A DNA stretch of 13,262 nt from an uncultured archaeon (GTDB lineage: Archaea; Aenigmatarchaeota; Aenigmatarchaeia; GW2011-AR5): NCBI GenBank assembly GCA_903825675.1, contig CAIKBN010000028.1, positions 1 through 13,262 of the forward strand, given 5' to 3'. Below are positions 1 through 7,700 of this stretch, in pieces (the first letter of the stretch is position 1; every line of letters starts with the position of its first letter). A program made the translations under genes and the position numbers. A model generated the notes under the pieces. It worked only from the letters and a program-made list of their open reading frames with translations. It ran no database searches and was not told where the DNA came from.

Positions 1-138
1 TCCTAGAATTATTGAAGCCCAAATATGCCCTGTTAAAAAGCGCAATTCTGTTCCAAAAATAGTATAAAAATTATCCCAGGGTCCCATACAACCTTCAGGT
101 CTTACATTGCAACCCTCATGATACTCGACAATACCCAT
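1..138 (-). CDS. Partial unknown protein, N-terminal 46 residues, possible membrane protein
   Basis: An open frame starts with ATG at 138 and runs off the left edge with no stop. A GGTGA ribosome-binding site (143-147) lies 4 nt upstream, which supports a real start. The visible part begins MGIVEYHEGCNVRPEGCMGP, with Cys10 and Cys17. From about residue 34 it turns hydrophobic (FLTGHIWASIILG), as if entering a membrane segment. It lies 33 nt downstream of the 235-aa coiled-coil gene on the same strand, so it is probably the third gene of that leftward operon and may belong to the pilus/archaellum-like system. I do not recognise the family. Confidence 0.6.
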   Translation of the reverse strand, partial: MGIVEYHEGCNVRPEGCMGPWDNFYTIFGTELRFLTGHIWASIILG

Positions 139-171
139 GAAGTCACCATATGATAAAACAATTTCTAGTCT

Positions 172-879
172 CTAAACAGGTGCCCTTTCCTTCATTTCAT
201 GTATTATACTAGAAAGGCTTTCTATATTTCTTGTTAATGACGGAAGGAATTGCCTGAAAGCCTTTTCAAGGCCGCCTACCCTTGCCTCAATATCTTCAAG
301 CCTTGCAGAAATATCTGACATCTTGTTGTCTATTTCCTTTGTAGGAAAATCCCGCTGTTCTGTATCAGCCCTGCTTTCCAGGTGCTTTGTAATCTTATCT
401 ATATTATCAAACTTATCTTCAAAACTATCCAGTTTCTCTGTAAGCCTCTGCCACTTCTCTTCAACCACACCCTCTACTAATTCCTCAACTATCACATCTG
501 ATCCAGGAACATCCAGCTCTTCTGTTGTTTCGTTCAATAATTCAGGTATTGATGCAGATGACTCAGGCACACTTTCTGGTGCATCACTTCCATACATATC
601 CTCAAGTGCAGATGAATCGCCGTATCCAGCAGATGTTTGAGGCTCTCGCTGATTTTGCGTTCTATTCATATTAGGTGCTGATACAGGACGACCTGTAGGC
701 CCTTCACCTACACCCTCTTTTACTGCCTCCAGCATCGCTCTTTCTATGTCCTCATAGCTGTACCCTTCTTTCTTTAGTTTCTTTATTATGTCCTTGTCAC
801 TCATTCCCATAGAGCTCATTTCACGGATTCTGTCAATAGGAATAGGCATTCCGCCTGAAACCTTTTTTCTGAAAAGCAT
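172..879 (-). CDS. Coiled-coil protein with N-terminal helical-hairpin domain, archaellum/pilus-associated (FlaD/E-like role inferred)
   Basis: This 235-aa soluble protein has three visible parts. Residues about 12-58 form a compact helical module (IREMSSMGMSDKDIIKKLKK, then GYSYEDIERAMLEAV), resembling the UBA-like hairpin often seen at the N-terminus of DPANN coiled-coil proteins. Residues about 59-120 are a low-complexity Pro/Ser/Glu linker. Residues about 138-232 are a long amphipathic coiled coil with no Cys. The start at 879 is backed by a strong GAGGAGG site (887-893) 7 nt upstream; an internal Met11 is the alternative. It lies 15 nt after the 143-aa coiled-coil gene and divergent from the ATPase gene. 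Archaellum loci use FlaC/D/E coiled-coil proteins at the motor-to-sensory interface, so a similar adaptor role is inferred. Sequence identity to FlaD/E is not demonstrated. Confidence 0.72.
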   Translation of the reverse strand: MLFRKKVSGGMPIPIDRIREMSSMGMSDKDIIKKLKKEGYSYEDIERAMLEAVKEGVGEGPTGRPVSAPNMNRTQNQREPQTSAGYGDSSALEDMYGSDAPESVPESSASIPELLNETTEELDVPGSDVIVEELVEGVVEEKWQRLTEKLDSFEDKFDNIDKITKHLESRADTEQRDFPTKEIDNKMSDISARLEDIEARVGGLEKAFRQFLPSLTRNIESLSSIIHEMKERAPV

Positions 880-894
880 TTTTATTTCCTCCTC

Positions 895-1326
895 TTAAAC
901 CCTTCTTAATTCCTTTTCAAGTTCTTCCTTGGTCACAAACTCCTGTCTTATTGGACTGAGAAGCTCAAACATCTTCTCAACCTCTTTTATATCCCTTCTT
1001 CTTGCAAAGGTGCTAATCTGCTTATTTATTTTTTCAATATTATTTATTAAGTTTGTTATATCAATGCCCATATCTCTTATGCTCTTGTCTACATCAAATA
1101 GCTTGCTGTTTATTTTTTTTATCCTGTCTAGATTCGTTTCCTCTAATGAAGCAGTCCTTTCTTCTATGGCTTGAACCCTCTGTTCCAATTCCCTCAGGCG
1201 CCTGCTTTCGTCATTGCTTCTCCTGACCAATTCCTGAAGGATTATGGTGCTTCGATCTTCTTCCCTAGGCATATTATCAGCTAATTTATTATTTTGAGAG
1301 CATTGAATGCTATTGTCTTTAGACAA
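895..1326 (-). CDS. FlaC-like coiled-coil protein
   Basis: This is a 143-aa protein, almost wholly alpha-helical. A coiled coil spans residues about 28-110, followed by a conserved-looking tail, EKMFELLSPIRQEFVTKEEL (117-136). That tail recalls the 'LWNPLNFVTREEV' pattern at the end of archaellar FlaC/FlaD/E-type proteins, and it is the main basis for the call. It probably acts in the cytoplasm as an adaptor of the neighbouring pilus/archaellum-like ATPase. The start is uncertain. The longest frame begins with TTG at 1326, which has no Shine-Dalgarno but lies about 17 nt after a start site predicted from a TATA-like box at 1366-1373. An ATG at 1272 would give 125 aa and would drop the unstructured N-terminus. 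Confidence 0.7.
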   Translation of the reverse strand: MSKDNSIQCSQNNKLADNMPREEDRSTIILQELVRRSNDESRRLRELEQRVQAIEERTASLEETNLDRIKKINSKLFDVDKSIRDMGIDITNLINNIEKINKQISTFARRRDIKEVEKMFELLSPIRQEFVTKEELEKELRRV

Positions 1327-1350
1327 TGGATGAAAGCAATGTTCTCGAAA

Positions 1351-1379
1351 GAGATGCTCATAGTTGTATAAAGCATCTC
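1351..1379. repeat. Inverted repeat GAGATGC-N15-GCATCTC between divergent operons
   Basis: The arms 1351-1358 (GAGATGCT) and 1372-1379 (AGCATCTC) are perfect 8-bp complements. They lie between the coiled-coil genes (left) and the ATPase gene (right). Counted as 7-bp arms with a 15-bp spacer, the identical element recurs at 9040-9068. The spacer holds a TATA-like sequence, so an operator role is plausible; this is inference. Confidence 0.55.
1366..1373 (-). promoter_or_regulatory. TATA-like box for the coiled-coil operon
   Basis: CTTTATAC on the minus strand lies within the spacer and right arm of the 1351-1379 inverted repeat. Transcription starting about 26 bp downstream (near 1343) would give a leader of about 17 nt before the TTG at 1326. 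This rests on position and composition only. Confidence 0.35.
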
Positions 1380-1463
1380 ATTTCTCTATAATAAGTTGTT
1401 TTTCCCTATTTATTAAGTTATCCTTCAGATTAGCATGATACCAAAGAAAACCTTTTAGTTTTC

Positions 1464-3704
1464 ATGATGATTAGTAATAGTATGGTATGTGATTACGAAT
1501 ACGATGAAGACACTCAGACAATAAGAATTAATTGCCTCGGCTGCATCTATGGTGCATCTATAGAAGACTTCGATATATGCATGGCAAAGACCATAGATAA
1601 ATTGCTTGAGGTAAAAAAGCTGGTTCGTGTCATCCTTGCCGAGACGCGCGAACACGAATACGACTTTCCTGAAGTAAAATTATTGTTTGAGATTGCCAAT
1701 GCCATAGAAAAGATAACAAGGGACCGGATAATCTCCCTTAGGAATATAGTTGTAAAAAACTGTGAAGACGACGCAACAGAGAGATACACCTTTTTGCAGA
1801 GCATCCTGAATGAATTAAAATATGACCCTTTGGAAGCATACAAAAAGCTCTCCCGAGAGATACGACACACAAAAGTAAAGGCTGAGAGAGAGGAAGACCA
1901 ATTAAAAAAAAGCTGCTATGAACATTATGTCAATAATGCGCTTATGCCCATACAAAATATTCTTGACAAATGTGAAATGATTAGGATAGCCAAACCAGAC
2001 CTGGCAAAGCATAAGGACAGATCCCTTTACAGGAGAATCTTCCATCCAAGTGTAAGGCCAAATTTCATGTACACAAGATATGTGGCAACACCGCCGATTA
2101 ATGCAGAATTGCTTGAAAGGTATAAGGTAGGTAAAACAGACGTAGAAATATACTCTCTGCCTGGCAAGGTAAGAAAGCTTTATCATATAATACCTCCGGA
2201 ATTCAGGCTAAGGGAAGAAGAGTACACCTTATTAGATAATGCAAGGAGATACATAGGCAAGCATGAACCGCGCGAAATAGCAGAACCTGAAAGAATACGG
2301 GAAAATCTTTTTAGAATCGGCCTTGACATGCTCAGAGACCTGTCAAAAAATTCAGGCATGGACATAACTGATGATCGCCTTAACGAGCTTGCCAATATAC
2401 TTACGAGATATACAGCAGGTCTTGGCACTCTTGAATTACTGTTAGAAGACGAGAACCTTCAGGATGTGAGCATTAACTCACCTATTGGTCAGACACCCGT
2501 ATACATCTTTCATAGTAAGCATGAGCATTGTGAAACTAATATAGTTCCTAGTATGGAAGATGCAGATTCTTGGGCAACAAGATTTAGGTTGCTATCAGGT
2601 CGTCCTTTAGACGAAGCTAATCCTGTCTTGGATACAGAAATTAATATATCTGGTGGAAGAGCCAGGGTAGCAGCAATAACAAGAACCTTATCGCCTGAAG
2701 GCCTGGCCTTTGCCTTTAGAAGGCATAGAGACAAGCCATGGACCCTTCCTTTGTTCATTAATAATAATATGCTTGATCCGCTATCAGCAGGTCTTATATG
2801 GTTCTTGATTGATGGAGGAAGAACAATACTCATAGCAGGAACCAGAAGCAGTGGTAAAACCTCTTTTTTAGGTTCCTGTATGGTCCAGATCATGCAAAAA
2901 CTCAGAATAATCACAACAGAAGATACCCTAGAGCTTCCAGTAACTGCATTAAGAGATCTTGGATATAATATAGAAAGGCTGAAAAGCCGTTCTGTGATTA
3001 CGCACGTGGAAACAGAGTTGCCAGCAGAAGAGGTCTTACGAACCGCGCTTCGTTTAGGTGACTCATGCCTCATAGTAGGCGAGGTCCGTTCAGTAGAAGC
3101 CCTTGCCCTTTACGAAGCAATGAGGATTGGTGCCTTAGCCAATGTTGTTGCCGGCACTATACACGGAGATTCTGCTTATGGCGTCTTCGACCGCGTTGTA
3201 AATGACCTGAAAGTTCCAATAACCTCCTTCAAGGCAACAGATATTGTAATAGTATGCAACATGCTGAAAACACCAGACGGCCTTCATTCTTTCCGACGCA
3301 TTACAGAAATTGCAGAGGTCAGAAAACACTGGAAAAATGACCCAATGGAAGAAGGCGGCTTTGTAAATCTTTTTGAGTATTCTGCAAAAGATGATAAATT
3401 AAAACCAACCAAAACCTTGCTGATGGGAGAATCAGTTATTCTTAATGACATTGCCTCTCGCATAAGAGAATGGAAAGGAAGGTGGGATGCTGTCTGGGAC
3501 AATATCAAGCTCAGGGAAAGAATATTGCAAACCCTTGCAGCTTATGCAAAAGCCGGCAACAAGCCTGATCTGCTAGAAGCACAGTTCGTAATTCAGTCGA
3601 ATAATCAGTTCCATATCATAAGCAATGCCATAAGAGAAGAAATAGGTGAATTGAACAGCGACATGATATATGACCGCTGGTTTCAGTGGCTGCAGAAACA
3701 TTAG
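1464..3704 (+). CDS. Type II/IV secretion ATPase, FlaI/TadA/PilT superfamily, with long N-terminal extension
   Basis: This 746-aa cytoplasmic motor ATPase hydrolyses ATP to drive assembly or rotation of a type IV pilus/archaellum-like filament. The C-terminal engine is complete: Walker A GTRSSGKTS (459-467, Lys465), Asp box TTEDTLELP (484-492), Walker B SCLIVGEVR (534-542, Glu540) and His box GTIHGDS (564-570). Residues about 295-450 match the usual N-terminal nucleotide-clamping half (DVSINSP, FRRHRDKPWT). Residues about 1-290 are extra compared with FlaI (roughly 550 aa) and contain several Cys (9, 24, 27, 39, 100, 151, 170), including CLGC. The ATG at 1464 has no clear Shine-Dalgarno; Met7 is an alternative. 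The platform protein gene follows 61 nt later and the coiled-coil genes are divergent. Whether the filament is an archaellum or a pilus is not decided, because no pilin gene is visible. Confidence 0.9.
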   Translation: MMISNSMVCDYEYDEDTQTIRINCLGCIYGASIEDFDICMAKTIDKLLEVKKLVRVILAETREHEYDFPEVKLLFEIANAIEKITRDRIISLRNIVVKNCEDDATERYTFLQSILNELKYDPLEAYKKLSREIRHTKVKAEREEDQLKKSCYEHYVNNALMPIQNILDKCEMIRIAKPDLAKHKDRSLYRRIFHPSVRPNFMYTRYVATPPINAELLERYKVGKTDVEIYSLPGKVRKLYHIIPPEFRLREEEYTLLDNARRYIGKHEPREIAEPERIRENLFRIGLDMLRDLSKNSGMDITDDRLNELANILTRYTAGLGTLELLLEDENLQDVSINSPIGQTPVYIFHSKHEHCETNIVPSMEDADSWATRFRLLSGRPLDEANPVLDTEINISGGRARVAAITRTLSPEGLAFAFRRHRDKPWTLPLFINNNMLDPLSAGLIWFLIDGGRTILIAGTRSSGKTSFLGSCMVQIMQKLRIITTEDTLELPVTALRDLGYNIERLKSRSVITHVETELPAEEVLRTALRLGDSCLIVGEVRSVEALALYEAMRIGALANVVAGTIHGDSAYGVFDRVVNDLKVPITSFKATDIVIVCNMLKTPDGLHSFRRITEIAEVRKHWKNDPMEEGGFVNLFEYSAKDDKLKPTKTLLMGESVILNDIASRIREWKGRWDAVWDNIKLRERILQTLAAYAKAGNKPDLLEAQFVIQSNNQFHIISNAIREEIGELNSDMIYDRWFQWLQKH

Positions 3705-3734
3705 CTATTCTAATTTATATTAAGCCCAACCAAT

Positions 3735-3744
3735 AATTATTATA
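3735..3744 (+). promoter_or_regulatory. TATA-like box, probable leaderless promoter of the platform gene
   Basis: AATTATTATA is centred about 26 bp before the ATG at 3766, the spacing expected if transcription starts at or next to the start codon. No clear Shine-Dalgarno lies between them, which fits a leaderless message separate from the upstream ATPase gene. Confidence 0.45.
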
Positions 3745-3765
3745 CGCTTTATTAGTTGTGAGCTT

Positions 3766-5748
3766 ATGCCTATAAAAAGAGAAGAACCTTTTCAGTACAT
3801 AAAAGCCAAGCCAAAAAAGGATGCAAATCTGGCCTCAAGAGAGTACAAGCTCTTCTTGGAGGAAGAGCAGTTTGCATCCCTGCCAAGAACGCTCTATGAA
3901 AAAGCCTGCAGGTCTGCTGAAAAATTAATAAAAGTCAGCCCAGACAAGAAAACAGGAAAGATCCTGCAAGAGGCCATCGACTTTTCGCACCTTAAAATAA
4001 CGCCAGCAGGGGTTGCATCCCTTACCATTATATTTGCCTTCTTAGTTTGCTGCTCAACTCTGGTATCATTGCTTCTAAAAATCTTCTTTCATGTGCCAGG
4101 CCTTTCTTTAGGCCATGCTCTTCTGGTAATGTCCGTTGCAATGCCCTTCACTTATTATCTGTACGAGTATCCCCTGCGGCTGAAAAGAAGGTATGTGATG
4201 GAAGCAGGCTCTGGAGTTGTAACCATGGTAATGTATATTGCCATGTTCATGAGAAATGTTCCAAATCTTGAAGGTGCTGTAAGATTCGCCTCAGAGAACC
4301 TGACAGGAACCCTTGGCTTCGAGCTCAGGAAGCTTGTCTGGGATGTTGATGTAGGCAACTATCTGACAGTAAACGAAGCCTTGACATCTTATGCAGACAA
4401 ATGGAAAAAAAACAAGAACTTCATCGAGGCTGTGGAGATAATAATAGAATCCATGCAGCAGACAGATGAAAGGAGAATCATGATGCTGGACGAGGCTGTT
4501 GATGTGATTCTTGACGGCAACAGGGAAAATGCCAAGCACTTCAACCAGTCACTGAGAACACCTGTAACAGTTATCCATGCTATGGGTATAATCCTGCCTG
4601 TTATGGGCCTGATTCTTTTCCCGCTTGTAGCTATATTCCTTAAAGTTGAGTCAAGCGCCCTGCTCATAGGTTACGATGTTCTGTTGCCCATTGCTCTCTT
4701 TTTCATTATAAATCACGTCTTGGAAAAACGCCCGTCAACCTTCAGTAAAATAGAAATAGCTGATCATCCTGACATGCCACCTAAAGGCAAGTTCTTGTGG
4801 AACAAAAAACCAGTATCAGCCTGGATCCCTGCTCTTATAGTAGGCCTTGTTGTCATAACCCTTGGTGTAATATTTTTACTTGCTGGTCTGGATGAAAGAT
4901 TAGCTGCTATCATGGTAACAGGAGGCATCGCCTACGGCCTGGGCATATATTTTAAACTGCTTTCCTACCAGCGCATGGAACTGAGAACCAAGATAATGGA
5001 AATAGAAAACGAATTCACGGAGTCGCTTTTCCAGTTCGGCAATCAGGTATCAGGTGGTGTGCCTATTGAACTCAGCCTTGAGCACAATGTAAGAAGAATA
5101 GAAAATCTGAAGATAAAGGACCTTTTCCAGAAAGCCTTGAATAATATGAAAACCATGGGCTTTACCTTCGAACAGGCCTTCTTTGACCGGGAGTACGGAG
5201 CCATAAGATACTACCCATCAAGGCTCATAAGCTCTGTGATGCGAACAGTAACAGAGTCAGCCAAAAAAGGCATGAAGACCGCATCCATAACCATGCTATC
5301 AGTCTCGAGATATCTGAAAAATATACACAAAACGCAGGAAGAAGTCAAAGACACGCTTAGCGATACCATAAGCTCCATGAGATTCCAGGCCATCTTCCTC
5401 TCGCCCATGATAGGAGGTGTTGTGGTTACCCTTGCTCTTGTAGTATTAAAAATCATGGAGCAGATGTCAACCACCATAAAAGGCATGCCAATAGAAGTTG
5501 GCTTCTTATCATCTATTTCAGAAGCCAGCATAACCCCATTTCAGTTTATATTTATTGTTGCAGTATATATGATAGAAACGTGCATCATACTTTCAATTTT
5601 TGTGAATGGCATAGAAAACGGTGAAGACCCGATCGGCAGGAACGACACAGCAGCCAATTACCTGATGGTTGGTTTTTTAATATTCGCAATAGTAATTTTC
5701 ATCACCCTGATGATATTTGAGCCTATGATAAATATCGTTATGCACTAG
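3766..5748 (+). CDS. Archaellum/type IV pilus platform membrane protein, FlaJ/TadC family (two T2SSF domains)
   Basis: This 660-aa inner-membrane platform protein couples the ATPase to the growing filament. The N-terminal 80 residues are charged and cytoplasmic. Hydrophobic segments lie at about 81-104, 113-135, 267-293, 297-316, 353-374, 378-397, 543-562, 590-613 and 631-655, giving nine likely helices. Two long cytoplasmic loops (about 136-265 and 398-540) are the T2SSF-type domains. Both show the helical pattern of FlaJ/TadC, for example FTESLFQFGNQVSGGVPIEL in the second. The length is somewhat above typical FlaJ. It follows the ATPase gene in the order normally seen for FlaI-FlaJ. It appears to have its own promoter and is followed 23 nt later by a glycosyltransferase gene. 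The family assignment is firm; archaellum versus pilus is open. Confidence 0.88.
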   Translation: MPIKREEPFQYIKAKPKKDANLASREYKLFLEEEQFASLPRTLYEKACRSAEKLIKVSPDKKTGKILQEAIDFSHLKITPAGVASLTIIFAFLVCCSTLVSLLLKIFFHVPGLSLGHALLVMSVAMPFTYYLYEYPLRLKRRYVMEAGSGVVTMVMYIAMFMRNVPNLEGAVRFASENLTGTLGFELRKLVWDVDVGNYLTVNEALTSYADKWKKNKNFIEAVEIIIESMQQTDERRIMMLDEAVDVILDGNRENAKHFNQSLRTPVTVIHAMGIILPVMGLILFPLVAIFLKVESSALLIGYDVLLPIALFFIINHVLEKRPSTFSKIEIADHPDMPPKGKFLWNKKPVSAWIPALIVGLVVITLGVIFLLAGLDERLAAIMVTGGIAYGLGIYFKLLSYQRMELRTKIMEIENEFTESLFQFGNQVSGGVPIELSLEHNVRRIENLKIKDLFQKALNNMKTMGFTFEQAFFDREYGAIRYYPSRLISSVMRTVTESAKKGMKTASITMLSVSRYLKNIHKTQEEVKDTLSDTISSMRFQAIFLSPMIGGVVVTLALVVLKIMEQMSTTIKGMPIEVGFLSSISEASITPFQFIFIVAVYMIETCIILSIFVNGIENGEDPIGRNDTAANYLMVGFLIFAIVIFITLMIFEPMINIVMH

Positions 5749-5771
5749 CGTACGTCTAAGGAGTATGTCTT

Positions 5772-6911
5772 ATGAGAATAGCCATGTTCACAGATACATA
5801 TGAACCGCAGGTAAACGGAGTTGTCACGTCCATAAAAAGATTTACCAGCGAACTGAGAAAAATGGGACATGAAGTATATATATTTTCACCAGCCTCGCCA
5901 GAGTTAAAGAAAAGTAATTTAACTCACAGCTTTAGGTCGATAAGCTTCAGGAACTATCCTGAATACAGGATAGCCCTGCCATTAATAAAGGGTTGTCAAA
6001 AAAAATTTGATGTTATTCATGTGCATTCACCCCTTAGTGTCGGTTTAGCTGGTGTTGCCTTAGCAAAATATTACAAGCTACCCCTGATAGGAACGTTTCA
6101 CACCCAGCTCCCAGAATACACGCATTACCTTATCAAAAGAGACCGGATAAGAAAAATAAAGCCAGTAGAAAAAATAACCAAGAGGTTTGCATGGAAATAC
6201 TGCTCGTGGTTCTACAACCATTGCGATTGTGTAATAGCGCCAACTGAAGATATGAAAGAAATCCTCAGCAAACATAAGTTTAGAAAAAGGATAATCGTAC
6301 TACCTACTGGAACAGATATTAAAAAAAATAAAAATTCTAGGAGTTTTTTAAGAAAAAAATACAGCTTCTCGCCCAGCGATAAAATAATTCTGCACGTTGG
6401 CAGAATAACCAAAGAAAAGAACATAGAAATAATCCTAGATGCCATGAAAACCGTAATCAAAAAGAATGATGCAAAATTAATAATAACCTCAGACGGGCCT
6501 ATGAGATCAGAACTGGAAAAATACGCTGAAGCTCTAGGCATATCAGACAATGTAATATTCACAGGCTATATATCCGATCATGCCCTGAATGACTACTACC
6601 AATTATCTGACGTGTTTGTAATGGCTTCCAAAACAGAAACCCAGGGCATTGTTCTTATAGAAGCAGCAGCTAACAGCCTGCCATCTGTTGTTCTTGATGC
6701 AGATGTTACAGCTGCTTTTGTAAGGCAGAATAAAACCGGATTAGTCGCAAACAAAAAGGATTTTGCCAAAAAGCTGCAGTACATGCTGAATAACAATAAA
6801 ATTAAAAACAACCTGAAAAAAAACTGTCTATCCGCAGCAAAAAAATATGATATAAAAAAATGCACAGATGATCTAGTTCAAGCCTATTCAGAACTGATAC
6901 GCATGTCTTAA
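5772..6911 (+). CDS. Glycosyltransferase family 4 (GT-B fold)
   Basis: This 379-aa cytosolic or membrane-associated GT4 enzyme would transfer a sugar from a nucleotide donor to a lipid or glycan acceptor. The N-terminal half opens FTDTYEPQVNGVVTSIKRF, the signature of the GT4 branch that includes diacylglycerol glucosyl/galactosyltransferases and MgtA-like mannosyltransferases, and carries HVHSPLSVGLAG and GTFHTQLPEY. The C-terminal Rossmann half holds HVGRITKEKN (208-217), DGPM (241-244) and the EX7E motif with Glu289 and Glu297. The start is set by TAAGGAG at 5757-5763, 8 nt before ATG. The gene begins 23 nt after the platform gene, so cotranscription is likely and a role in glycosylating filament or membrane lipid is inferred. 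The stop overlaps the oppositely oriented GT2 stop by 4 nt. The exact substrate is unknown. Confidence 0.86.
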   Translation: MRIAMFTDTYEPQVNGVVTSIKRFTSELRKMGHEVYIFSPASPELKKSNLTHSFRSISFRNYPEYRIALPLIKGCQKKFDVIHVHSPLSVGLAGVALAKYYKLPLIGTFHTQLPEYTHYLIKRDRIRKIKPVEKITKRFAWKYCSWFYNHCDCVIAPTEDMKEILSKHKFRKRIIVLPTGTDIKKNKNSRSFLRKKYSFSPSDKIILHVGRITKEKNIEIILDAMKTVIKKNDAKLIITSDGPMRSELEKYAEALGISDNVIFTGYISDHALNDYYQLSDVFVMASKTETQGIVLIEAAANSLPSVVLDADVTAAFVRQNKTGLVANKKDFAKKLQYMLNNNKIKNNLKKNCLSAAKKYDIKKCTDDLVQAYSELIRMS

Positions 6912-7624
6912 TATTTCAGCCTTGCATAACTCTTTTTCGGTATAGGCAAGCCAAGAATAAGCCTCATGTCACCGTTCAGCCACGTCATCAGTATCTTTCT
7001 ATATCCTTGTTTTTTCATCCTCCTCGTGGATAATTTAACGTAAATGCTCCTGTCATATTTTATCCTTCCTATTTTTGCCAGCCTGAAACCAAGATCAGCA
7101 TCATCTGAAAAAGACAGATTCCTGTAACCACCTACTCTAAGAAATTGCCTCTTTCTGAAAGCTGTGTTGCCGCCACCAAGGCAATAAAGGTGAAAAAATG
7201 ATGCAAAGTGTATTATATTCTTTAGGAAGAAATATACAGCACGGGCTTTTGGATCCTTTTCTACAGGCCCGTCACTTCCGCATACAGCAACATATCTTTT
7301 GTCATTGAAGTGATTCAGCATCTTTTCCAGCCAATCCCCTGGCACAATGCAATCAGCATCAGTAGTAGCAATTATGTCTGCCTTTGCCATGCGCACACCG
7401 TCATTCCTTGCCCCGCCTATGCCCTCGCTTTTCTGCAAGATGAACCTGTCCACGTATTGTTTGGCTATCTTCTTGGTCCTGTCCGTGCTTCCCCAGTCAA
7501 TGATTATTATTTCATATTCCTTTCTGGGTATAGTCTGTCTAGTAATTGCCTTGAGGCATTTCCCTATATTTTTTTCCTCGTTATAAGTCGGTATTACAAC
7601 AGATATTTTTTTTGTATATTTCAT
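6908..7624 (-). CDS. Glycosyltransferase family 2 (GT-A fold)
   Basis: This 238-aa inverting sugar transferase is short and lacks clear membrane anchors. It starts with SVVIPTYNEEKNIGKCLKAI (8-27). It then shows DWGSTD (43-48, a variant of the usual DDGSTD, with Trp44 in place of Asp), GIGGARNDG (68-76) and the metal-binding DAD (89-91) in TTDADC. GGNTAFRKRQ (150-159) and DDADLGFRLAKIG (174-186) supply the acceptor and base region. The ATG at 7624 is led by AAGGTG (7633-7638) 8 nt upstream. It is the last gene of the leftward glycan cluster and converges on the GT4 gene. Donor and acceptor cannot be told from sequence. Confidence 0.87.
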   Translation of the reverse strand: MKYTKKISVVIPTYNEEKNIGKCLKAITRQTIPRKEYEIIIIDWGSTDRTKKIAKQYVDRFILQKSEGIGGARNDGVRMAKADIIATTDADCIVPGDWLEKMLNHFNDKRYVAVCGSDGPVEKDPKARAVYFFLKNIIHFASFFHLYCLGGGNTAFRKRQFLRVGGYRNLSFSDDADLGFRLAKIGRIKYDRSIYVKLSTRRMKKQGYRKILMTWLNGDMRLILGLPIPKKSYARLKY

Positions 7625-7636
7625 TTTCGAAACACC

Positions 7637-7687
7637 TTACAAACTTCTGTTTTGAAAGGAGATCATCATAACCGTCTTTGATCTCAT
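7637..7687 (-). CDS. Possible 16-aa leader peptide or decayed start
   Basis: A mini-ORF (MRSKTVMMISFQNRSL) starts at 7687 in the gap between the FAD enzyme and the GT2 gene. Its start region GGTGTTTTGAAAATG is identical over 15 nt to that of the FAD enzyme at 8984. Its stop overlaps the Shine-Dalgarno of the GT2 gene, so translation could be coupled. It may be a regulatory leader or merely a duplicated ribosome-binding region; the reading is speculative. Confidence 0.25.
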   Translation of the reverse strand: MRSKTVMMISFQNRSL

Positions 7688-7695
7688 TTTCAAAA
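7650..7695. repeat. Imperfect inverted repeat with GAGATCA-N13-TGATCTC core
   Basis: The left arm (7650-7665) and right arm (7679-7695) pair over about 15 bp with one small internal mismatch and a 13-nt loop. The core resembles the GAGATGC-N15-GCATCTC elements at 1351 and 9040. It lies just after the FAD enzyme stop, and could be a regulatory site, an RNA stem or a transcript-end structure. Confidence 0.4.
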
Positions 7696-7700
7696 CACCG

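Noticed and set aside
323..640. A 105-codon plus-strand frame rich in Ser inside the coiled-coil gene
   Set aside because: It mirrors the low-complexity linker and coiled coil of the minus-strand gene; the opposite gene has the strong Shine-Dalgarno.
2510..3073. A 187-codon open frame on the minus strand inside the ATPase gene
   Set aside because: It is antisense to the Walker motifs of a clear ATPase and has no ribosome-binding site or family resemblance.
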